Shown one piece after another: positions 52,497 through 62,670 of a stretch of 64,000 nt of DNA (within the stretch, counting starts at the first letter, position 1; the number at the start of each line of letters is the position of its first letter). Source of the stretch: Apis mellifera (Eukaryota; Arthropoda; Insecta; Hymenoptera; Apidae); assembly GCF_003254395.2 (NCBI RefSeq), contig NC_037639.1, positions 4,320,501-4,384,500 of the forward strand, in the 5' to 3' direction. A program made the translations under genes and the position numbers. The notes beneath the pieces are model-generated. The model searched no databases. It was not told the origin of the DNA and worked only from the letters and a program-made list of their open reading frames with translations.

Positions 52497-53319
52497 CGTT
52501 CCACGGGGAAGTTACGCGCACGCGAAAACGCCGTTTATCACGTTTCTTCGTGGAATTTCCACATCGAGATTATCGCTTTGATTCAAAAATAATTCCATGC
52601 ACTGTACTTCTTACACTTAATGATTCAATCACAATGTCATTTGTTATCGTACTCTTGAAAGAGTCACTCACGATGAATCAGCCATGACGGCTTTCAAGAC
52701 GAACAATTTCTCTCCCTCTTGTTTTCTCTCTTTCTCATATAATGCCCCCACCCACTGAACGTTGCGCACTTTCATTGTATTCAGGTAAAACGAGATACAT
52801 GCTCACAAGATAAGGATAGAGATAATGGCACTACTTTGTACGTTGTTCTTCTATTCATTGCTTGCTATTGGTGAAAGATTTAAAAGCAACGAGATGATTC
52901 GATATGTAACGGAGAATGGTCGCGTATTCAAACACCGTTAACTATATTACCAACATTCCAAATAATAATGCAAAACATATTATCGGAACATAAGTATGCG
53001 CCTTGCGATGCAAATGCATCTAGTGATTTTTTTGAAAGAAAGCTATGAGGTTAGCAATAGCAACCTTTCGTGGAAAATCGATTAAATCCAGGTATATGGT
53101 AGAAACTCGACTAGTTTCATGTTGTTGCGTGATCGTTGTCGTTCGCTATACAGTTTTAGCCGATGGCGGCTGTCAACTGCTATACTTCTGCTTTTCGTCG
53201 AATAAATTTTTATAAATCGTTAAATAATTTTGAAAATTTTTATTCGTAAATAGTCATTACACCTTTATATTGAATTGATTTTTCTATGAGACTGTGAAAT
53301 TAGCATTTACAACATTTGT
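52497..53319. promoter_or_regulatory. Divergent promoter region between ABHD17 and Homer
   Basis: About 820 bp separate the ABHD17 ATG (minus, 52496) from the Homer upstream ATG (plus, 53320). Both 5' UTRs and promoters must lie here unless distal exons exist. No TATA box is evident at a fitting place. A GATGGCGGC motif (YY1/Pho-like) lies at 53162-53170, shortly before the Homer start. Confidence 0.55.
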
Positions 53320-53340
53320 ATGACATCGGGCAAAGAAACA

Positions 53341-56323
53341 ATGGGGTAAGTGAACGTGGTGGTATTCTGCACCGCCTTTTAAGGGTGTGTAATATATGTA
53401 CACACAAAGTATGATTTTCATATCGCATATAAATACGATAAACTGTTCTTAATTTTTTTTATTACCGAGTACCATCAATTGATATAAAATAGGTCGGTTT
53501 CATTACGTTAGCTAATGAATAGTGCTATCCTTTCTTGTCTATTTACTATCATATTCTCGACATCATCGCAGTTACGCATTTAGATGGGTGCGTACATAAG
53601 AAGACTCTGGACCACAATGTTTTTCTTTTTTTTTTATCTATATATAACCATGAAATAAAATAGCGAAAGTGGGATAAGTCGACACCGCGTGAAATGTGTT
53701 TATTCTAATTGTTTACTCGTGTATTATTTGATATATTTTTAAATTCAAATTATGAAAATCAATTCTGTCAATTGTAGAAATATTTATCACACTAATATTT
53801 ATTCTACTATTTTTTAATGTGATTATATATTAACTATAGCAAATATGGTCTTCTTTAGTTTTGATAACAAATAAAAAATTTTATATAAAATATTATTTCT
53901 TTTTAAATTAATTTTATAAATGATTTTATATTTTATTAAATACTTTGTTAAGTGTTAATTATTTTTGTTATAGTTATTTTTCACATGAATAAATTTTATT
54001 AAAATTGTTTATTTTAAACAATGTATATAAATTGTACATATATTGCATGTGAAAAATTAAAATATCTAAATAAAAATATAATTGTTTTTTATAAAAAATA
54101 TAACTGAAAGATGCTTGTTCATATTTATTTTATTTGATTTCCTCCAAATTTATACAATATAAATCTGTATTATTATAATGTTAAATTGTAACATTATTAG
54201 ATTTCCAAATTTATATGACATAATTCATATTATTATAATGTTAAATTGTAACATTATTAGATTTTCATTCCATTAATTTTAAGGCATGTAAAATAATATG
54301 TATATTTGACATTTTTTAATGTACTTAATTTTGTTATGTTTCTGTGGAATATACATGTAATAAAATATGTTTTACAAAAAAAATAAACTTCAAGATATTG
54401 ATATATATTCGTTATTATTAAAACACCTATAATTTTTATTTTGAATATAAGATATAAATAGATGCTGCATGTATAAATTAAATCAATATATTTAAGTACC
54501 TAAGTTTCTTGCTTTTAATAAATTGCAGCGAACAACCAATTTTCACGTGTAAAGCACACGTGTTTCATATTGATCCTAAGACAAAAAGATCTTGGGTATC
54601 AGCATCTACAGCAGCAGTCTCTATTTCATTTTTTTATGACTCAACAAGGAGTCTATACAGAATAATTTCTGTTGAAGGAACAAAGGTAATTAAAAAGTAA
54701 CTTATAAAAAAATTAATTTATAATGCATTTAAAAATTATTTAATTTTATTCTTTTTTTAGGCAGTAATAAATAGCACTATTACTCCAAATATGACCTTTA
54801 CAAAAACATCACAGAAATTTGGACAATGGTCAGATGTTAGAGCTAATACTATATATGGTCTTGGTTTTTCATCTGAAGTAGAATTAGGAAAGGTTTGTGA
54901 AATATACCTTTTACCTAATTTAATGTACAACCATGTATATATCAATATTAAAGACAATATCATTCATTGGCAGTTTATAGAGAAATTTCAAGAAGTGAAG
55001 GAGGCCACTAAATTAGCTAGTGCTAAATTACAATCAAACAGTTCATCTGTTACACCTGCTACTAGTGCAAATGTTAGCCCAATTACATCACGATCGGGTA
55101 TGCCATCATCAGAACAAGATCTTATAGACCCACCAAATTCATCGATGATTAATTCCAATGTGTCAGCATCAAATAACCCCAATCCAAATGCCAACGTGAT
55201 TTCTACACAAAATAGTGTGTCTTTGGTAAGCAGCAGTCCCTTACCTGGTAGTTGTCAAAATAAAGTGGATGATGAATTGAAAAATACAGTCCATTCAAGA
55301 TCACAGAGTGTTTCTCAGCAGAGTACAGAAAGTCCACAACATCAAGGGAAATCAGCACAACTTACAACACAAGGAGGACAATCAGCTGAAATGCAACTTA
55401 AGTATGAGAATGATAGGTTGAAACTTGCATTAGCACAAAGTTCTGCAAATGCTAAAAAATGGGAGGTATGGTTTTGTATATATTAAAATAAATATACATG
55501 TTCACAAATTAATCATTATATATAATTATATAATATATAATATAATTCATTACAAAAAAATTTGATAGGTTGAATTAACTACATTAAAAACAAATAATGC
55601 CAGATTAACAAGTGCATTACAAGAATCTACAGCTAATGTTGATGAATGGAAAAGACAGCTGCAATTATATAAAGAAGACAATGCAAGAATCAAGGCCAAA
55701 TATGCAGATCTAGAAGCTGGAAAAATAGCAGAAGGCAATAGTGAAGCATTAAGGTTGAGAGTTGAAGCATTAGAAAGTGAACTTAGAACAAAAAATGAAG
55801 AAATCAAAGCTCTTACTATAGCTACAAAAAATAAAGATTTTGTAGTATGTATATATTTTAAGATATAAGATATAAAATATATATTATAAGATATTATTAA
55901 ATATTAATAATTATTCAAAATGATTTTAAAATATGAAATACTTATTATTTTATAAATAATATTTATTGCATTAATTGTCATCTCTTCAAAATGATTTTAA
56001 TTTAAAAAACATATTAATTCAATAATTTCAATAATAATGAAGAGAAAAACTTAAAAAATACTATTTTAAGTTTACTATTTTATTTTAGATGAAATATCTA
56101 ATTATATACTGAAATAATCTATAATTTTATTTTTTAGGCTTTACAGAAAGAAAATCAAGAACTTCGTGAAATGTTAAGGGTTGTCCATGAACAATTAGAA
56201 CTTGCATTAAGCGCAAATAAAGTCCAAAAACAAAATTTGGATACATTAAATGCCAGATTAGCTGGATACATACAAGATTTGGTAACTGTACATCGAGAAA
56301 TTACAAATACATTGCAATCTTAA
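53341..56323 (+). CDS. homer: Homer scaffold protein
   Basis: Six coding exons: 53341-53345, 54529-54685, 54761-54892, 54974-55465, 55569-55844 and 56138-56323, all with GT-AG introns in phase. The product is 415 aa. Exon 1 encodes only MG, completed by exon 2 to the conserved MGEQPIF start. Residues 1 to about 110 form the EVH1 domain (HVFHIDPKTKRSW, SFFYDSTRSLYRIISVEGTK, NSTITPNMTFTKTSQKFGQW, YGLGFSS, FIEKFQEVKEATKLA), which binds PPxxF ligands such as metabotropic glutamate, IP3 and Shank proteins in the family. Residues ~115-235 are a Ser/Asn/Gln-rich linker. From ~238 (LKYENDRLKLALAQSSANAKKWEVELTTLKTNN...) a coiled coil runs to the end and should oligomerise. An in-frame ATG at 53320 would add MTSGKET. 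Intron 3 (81 nt) is open in frame. Confidence 0.97.
54143..54264. repeat. 61-bp tandem duplication in Homer intron 1
   Basis: TCCAAATTTATA at 54143 recurs at 54204 (TCCAAATTTATATGAC). Both copies share TATTATTATAATGTTAAATT and GTAACATTATTAGATTT. AT-rich, no gene content. Confidence 0.85.
54893..54973 (+). other. Homer intron 3: short, in-phase and free of stops
   Basis: The 81-nt GT-AG intron (GGAAAG|GTTTGTG ... TTGGCAG|TTTATAG) is a multiple of three and has no in-frame stop. Retention would insert 27 residues (VCEIYLLPNLMYNHVY…) within the C-terminal helix of EVH1, between ELGK and FIEKF. The donor GTTTGT is weak. The family consensus has GK/FIEKF joined directly, so splicing is the default. 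Confidence 0.85.
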
Positions 56324-56480
56324 GTTTACATGTAGTGATGTTTAAGAATATTCTTCATGGGAGTTTTGTATTTATGATATAAGCAAAATATACAAATGGA
56401 CGGTGTAGATTAATACAAAGGGAAAGGTTCCAAAAAAAATATACATAGTAAACAGAAATCTCAAAAAGTAAATTAAGAAT

Positions 56481-56507
56481 ATCTATCTTTAAATAATAAA
56501 GATAGAT
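56481..56507 (+). terminator. Likely Homer polyadenylation signal within a hairpin
   Basis: AATAAA at 56495-56500 lies about 170 bp after the Homer stop. ATCTATCTTT (56481-56490) is the exact reverse complement of AAAGATAGAT (56498-56507), so the hexamer straddles the loop and one arm of a 10-bp hairpin. Other AATAAA-like signals may exist further on. Confidence 0.45.
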
Positions 56508-56669
56508 TACATCTTTTTAAAGTATTTATTGTGTATTAAGTTAATAACAATATTTGATGTTTTTCTTCATAACTCTTCGTGCCATATTCGTATTCTTATT
56601 GTATATAAAAATATGTTCTTTTTTAAACATCATTTTATATATATATATTTTTATTTTTGCAGAGATAAA

Positions 56670-56972
56670 AACATAAATCTTATTTAGGTATTCTTATCTT
56701 AGATTTTATTTTATATTATATTATATCATAAAAATATTTTAAAATTATTTTTAGAGGTTATTTAATTAAAATTTATTATATTATGTTTTTACATAAATTA
56801 ACTATTACAATCAATTTAATTAATTTTTTTTTTAAATTTATATTTCTGCACAGAACATAAATCTTATTTAGATATTACATAGATTATAACATATTGTATT
56901 ATAAAAATATTCGGAAATTATTTTTACAGGTTATTTAATTAAAATTTATTGTATTATGTTTTTACATAAATT
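56670..56972. repeat. Diverged direct duplication (~130 bp, two copies)
   Basis: Copy 1 (about 56670-56799) and copy 2 (about 56854-56972) both begin AACATAAATCTTATTTAG and share GGTTATTTAATTAAAATTTA, ending ATTATGTTTTTACATAAATT. They are separated by a ~54-bp AT-rich spacer. Confidence 0.8.
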
Positions 56973-58947
56973 TTTATAATTAATTTTTATTAATTGCGAA
57001 GATTAGGTTTACTTATATATAAATAACTCATTTTTTCTGATAATTTTGTTTTAATGTTTGAAAAATAAATTATAATTGCAATTCGTCACCATCGTCACCA
57101 ATATTAATATTATTTCACTGATTTCTGTCAATCTTTGACTCACTATTAAACTATAACTTTTACGATATTTTTATTATTATTAAAATTATCAATGCTATTA
57201 TAACTACCTCCACTGCTATTGCTACATTACTAATTGCTGTTATTATTGCTTATAGTATCATCGTTAGTGCTACTTCTATAACTGTTACTGTTATTGTCAA
57301 TCATGTTATCATTACATGCCTACAAAAAACTTTTATGATATTTAGAAACATAAAACATATCAAAAACATCACGAGATTTAATGTGATATATGTTTCTCGA
57401 TGTTTTTTGGAACTTAGCCCCTTGAAAATAACAAAAAATAAAATTCAGTTACCCATGAACACAACTAAGAAAACTGCACAATTAACATTAGTAACGTTTA
57501 GCGATATTCAATTATGTAGTATAACTATTTAATTCAGCTGTACATTGTATCCATATTGTTCTAGCACACATTATTTACTTTTATTAATAGAATAAAAAAT
57601 ATATAAAATTGAAGAGTCTGGCATGAGTTGTACAGAACCATTGATATCTAATATAAAGTATGACATGAAAAAATATATTATAGAACCCATTTACAATGGG
57701 TAACTTAGTAATTTAAATACAAAACTTTACCAGATATTTTAAAAATGAAAAAAGATGTTTTTGATGTGCGAAATATTTTATTAATTTTTTTATGAAAATC
57801 ATGATCGTTATTAATTTATTGTTAAAAAAATAAATGAAATTTTTTCTAACGTAAATGATTTATTCATTTATTACTAGTTTTTCAAATAATCTATAGCAAT
57901 CAAGCCAGATATTCTTCAATATGTTGTTTAAATACATAGTATAGATTCATTAGGAAACAAAATTTGCCGAAGGATGCTGACCGATCGTCATAAAGATATT
58001 GAGGTGATATTTCTTGTAATAATAATTTCTAGTAGTAAATAAAGTGCAAAATACTAAACAAAGCACTTTTTATTGTACTGACAGTATGTATGTATGTACG
58101 TAAAATTGTTATGGAAATGAATTTTAAATTGGAGGAATTGGAAACAAAAGCCTCGCTTGCCACATGTAATCTTAATAAAACATTTTCAGATGGCTTTCTT
58201 GTGTTCTATTATCATATTCATATTTTCATGTATCAATATTATTATATATGATATCATTATTATATGATAAATTTGATTTGTTACGAATATCTTTTTATAA
58301 TATAAATTTTTGTTACATGTATATATTCATAATTGAAAACTAAAATTATGGAAATTGATAAAAAATTTATTATTTTTAAATTCATTATTTTATATTAAAA
58401 GAAAAATGTAATAATTATAAATGATTTTTCACTTTACAACATTCGAATTACATTTTATATATGTTTATAATAAGAATCTTTTAGAAAATCTTATATATAA
58501 AATTGAATTATATTCTTACATTAGATAATAATTAATGTAGTAATTAAATTATATTTATATAACAAAAGATATGTAAACATATTCATAATTATTAGATTAG
58601 AAATTAATATAATTCTAATATGAGTGATATTTGATTGAGTTAAAAAAAGTAATAATACAAAATAAATAAGAAAAAAATCAATAATAGAATATATTTATAT
58701 TATAATTCAAATATTAATATTTTATTTTATTTTAAAATAATACTTTATTCAACTTTTTATCCAACAAAATCAGTTATTACTCTTTACCTTTTATTTTTTA
58801 TTTTAATTGTATGGATTATATATTAAAATAATTTATATTTTATATAATTTTTGTATTTTTTATTTTTTTTTATTATTTATTTACTTTATTTACATATATT
58901 AATATTTTTAAATAATTATTATTTGTTTCATTCTTTGAAAATGATAA

Positions 58948-59150
58948 AATAACCTAATTTACTTAATTAAATTAAATACGTAAATTTTCATTAATTTAAT
59001 ATTTTTTTTATAATTAATTCATAAATAATATATCGTGATAAATTTTTTGAAATAACCTAATTTACCTAATTAAATACGAAAATTTTCATTAATTTAATAT
59101 TTTTTTATAATTAATTCATAAATAATATATCGTGACAAATTTTTTTAAAA
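58948..59150. repeat. ~103-bp tandem duplication
   Basis: AATAACCTAATTTAC at 58948 recurs at 59051. Both copies continue with TTTTCATTAATTTAATATTT and ATAATATATCGTGA. A few substitutions and a 10-bp length difference separate them. Confidence 0.85.
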
Positions 59151-60629
59151 TAAATATTCTTTTTAGTATATACATATTGAATTAAATTTTATTACTAAAT
59201 TTATTTTTATTTAAATAAGCTAGTATTATAATAAAAAGAAAATTAGTATAATAAAATTTTTTATAATTATGTTTTAGGTATTTAAAATAAAGTTTAATGC
59301 ATAGAAATTTATTATAATAAATATAAAAGAATATGTAAATAATAGAAATTAATTAAATTTAAATAAAAATAAAGAAGATTAAAAACATTGATTTTTCATA
59401 TAAAATATAATTAATTTTAATAATAAATGACAAGTAATTCATAAACTTTTCTCAATTGTAAAACAAAGAATAACAATTGATAAGAATAGTTTGTTCATAT
59501 TAGTACTTACTAAAAAATTATTTATTGTTATTATACTTTAACTTTATTCATTTAATATAATATAATATTTATTTAATATAAAAATATATATTCATTAATA
59601 ATTAAAATATCTTTATGATAAAACTTTTTATATTGTTTCTTTGTTATTATAATAATAATAATTTCGAGATTATTAAATAAATTATACTAATCAATAAAAA
59701 AATATAAAGTAAAATATTATTCATTAATATAATTATTATTACAATTAAAATACTTGATATATTATTTAAAATAATTATTTATTTTTTTAAATATGTTTTA
59801 AAATTATTTTTGAAAAATAATTTAAATTGTTTATATTTTATTCTACTTTTTTTTACTTGCTATTGACTCAATTTGAAAAATATATAGCAGATTCTCCCGC
59901 CTTTTTAAGAATGTATAATGCATTGATACTATCTATAGTTTATCATAAGATACATATTCTGCATCAATAACGTAAAATAGGAACATAACAGTGTAGAAAA
60001 ATTTTATATTTCCAAATATTAGAAGATGAAACAGCTACATATTGATTGACATTTGTGATTATAAAGTTATAGTGAATTCTATTAAATATACTTACTATTT
60101 CGAAACGCAAAAAGTGATCGAAATATTGTGTAAGAATTAAAATTGTAAAATCGTTGCCAAGTTTACAAGTTTATTCATTTAGTGGAAAATTTTGTCTTGT
60201 TATTTATAATTTATTTGTGAAACAAATAGGTAATGAATTTATATATTAAGAGTTTGTATAAATAGCTATGTAAACATATAAAAAAAAAAAATTATAAAAC
60301 TAAGAACTCTTCTATTTAAAGCAATAATTATATTATTATTGTATTTAGTATATTATATTTAAAAAAAACTGTATATTTAATTAGTTACATTTCTGATCAT
60401 CTATTTTTGAAGCACATTTATTTATATATATATATATATACATGTATATATATGTATGTATACATATATTTATATGTATAATATGATCAAATTTATAATT
60501 GTATAAATTCCGGCATAACCTTTTAATTTATTTTTGCTTCCTGCATTTGTTTAAATAGCTACCTTCTCTGATCAAATTCTATTAGTTTTATATTGCAAAT
60601 AATTTTTAAATAAATGTTGCAGATAAAAA

Positions 60630-61699
60630 ATGGTAGTGCTTAGTAATTTTCTTGCACCACAAGAAGGAATACGTCATGAAGAGCAAAATACTACCGTGTA
60701 CATTAATGATAGAGAAGTAGGAAAGGGAACTCTGTATATTACAGAAAGGTAAAAATTAAAATAAAGCAAAGTTTTATATTTAATTATATTGTATCCATAT
60801 TTTAATATAATTTTCATATTGGTAGCTTACTTTCTTGGGTGAATTATGATACACAACAAGGATTTTCACTAGAATATCCTCATATATCATTACATGCCAT
60901 ATCACGAGATGAACAAGTACATCCAAGACAATGTTTATATATTATGGTTGATGCAAAAGTTGATCTTCCAGGTATATAAGATTATTTAATTATTTTTCAG
61001 AATTTAAAAGTAAATATAATTTAGTATATGACAATATATGATAATAAAAACTAAATTTTTATTAAAAATATTAAAATCATATCTCATCTTTACAATAATT
61101 TAATATAATACTTTATATAGATGTATCATTATCACCAGCTTCTGATAGTGGTTCAGAAAATGAATTTGAAGATGCGGATACACCTATTACGGAAATGCGG
61201 TTTGCTCCTGACAACACAAATAATTTAGAGGCAATGTTTCAAGCAATGAATCAATGCCAAGCACTTCATCCTGATCCACAAGATAGTTTCTCTGATGGTA
61301 AATAAACTTATTATTACAATCTTTTATCAATTTAATGAGATTTTATATATCTTTATAGCTGAAGAAGATATTTATGAAGATGCAGAGGAAGATGATTTTG
61401 AACATTATGATGTTGGTGCTGGTGATGCTCCCTACATTTTACCAACAGGTAAAATTTAAAAATTTAATTATTTTTATATTAATTCAATAAATTCAATGTT
61501 AAAATATATATGTATAAATAATTTTTATAAAAAGTTTTTACTTAGGTTTTTTTATTTTCATTATATACTTTTTATTTTCATATACTTTTATTATCATATA
61601 CTTTTAGAACAAATAGGTACCAATCATAATGGAACAGAAGCAGATGATGCTATGGATATAGAAGCAGGTCAGTTTGAGGATGCAGAAGAAGATCTATAA
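60630..61699 (+). CDS. icln: Methylosome subunit pICln
   Basis: Five coding exons: 60630-60748, 60826-60971, 61121-61297, 61359-61448 and 61608-61699, with introns of 77, 149, 61 and 159 bp, all GT-AG and in phase. The product is 207 aa, about 30 shorter than the human protein, mainly in the acidic C-terminal part. The PH-like fold is recognisable: GKGTLYITES, LSWVNYDTQQGFSLEYPHIS, LHAISRDEQ and LYIMVDAKVD. Next come ITEMRFAPDN, LEAMFQAMNQCQALHPDP, acidic stretches (EEDIYEDAEEDDFEHYDV) and the C-terminal motif MDIEAGQFEDAEEDL. Family role: a chaperone that holds Sm proteins for symmetric arginine methylation by PRMT5/MEP50 before SMN loads them on snRNA. The ATG follows a splice acceptor (TTGCAG at 60617-60622), implying a non-coding 5' exon. 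Confidence 0.96.
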
Positions 61700-62670
61700 A
61701 GTATGGAGATAATATAATGCAAGCACGCATTTAGTATTAATTTATAATTACCAGTATCATATACCATGGTAGATATGTGATATTATGGCAGACTGTATAA
61801 GAGAGCAGTATCAAACATAAAAACAGCTAACATTTATTTATATTCATTTTGTACACGGTAATAATTTCTTAGATAAAAATAAATAATTGTATATCAAATT
61901 TAACTCCTTATTTGTATGTATATTTGTATTTGTTTTTTAGAAAATTATTAATTTTTTACATTTATTTATACAATAAAAATGAAACTTAATATAACAAAAT
62001 TCTTTGAAAATATCTGCATACGCGCGTGCGAAAGAAAAATATACTAATATTTATGAAAACTTATCCATTTTAAAGTAACACAATTTCGTGATTAATTTTA
62101 AATGTATATATATTGTATCTTTTTTATTGTTAATAAATGTTTAAGTTATTAAAAAAAATGTCAAAGTATAATTTAGCAATAAAAAAACTTTTATTATGTC
62201 AATATGTAAATTTTGATTGTAAAATTTGCATTTTGACAAATAATACTGGTGTAAAAATTTAGTCTAATTTTTTTTAAATTTAAAAATTATCTGTAAATGA
62301 TATATTTTTTTATATTTATACCAAAATTAGTTTCTTTAATGTACCAATTTGTGTATCAAAATTGTTTTTCTTTAGAATAATTATTTTTCATTTATAAACA
62401 TATAGAAGTATATATTGATACATATGACGCATTTGTGTATTTTTAATATAATTGTAAAATGTATTTTTACACCAAAAATCATATAGTATGGTTGAAAATT
62501 CGTTTAAATAATGTATATGTAGATATGTATTCTAAATTAAAAATAAAAATTATTAATTTGTTATAAATTCTACACAAAAATATGGACTTCAAATAGTCCA
62601 TAACTTAGATCACTTGTGATTTTCTAATAGGAAAGTATTAATTTGTCCCAAAAACATTAAAATATTAAAT
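61700..62670. other. Shared 3' region of convergent pICln and UPF2
   Basis: 971 bp between the two stop codons, AT-rich. AATAAA at 61878-61883 is a good candidate poly(A) signal for pICln, about 180 bp after its stop. Several TTTATT hexamers on the plus strand could serve UPF2. No other gene is seen. Confidence 0.5.

Larger units (their letters stand above)
56508..60621. other. AT-rich intergenic region between Homer and pICln
   Basis: Extremely AT-rich. It holds two local duplications (56670-56972 and 58948-59150) and a degenerate trinucleotide stretch (about 57170-57300). The probable 5' UTR exon of pICln ends at 60229: AAATAG|GTAATG is a donor, matching the acceptor TTGCAG before 60623. 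No other gene seen. Confidence 0.55.
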
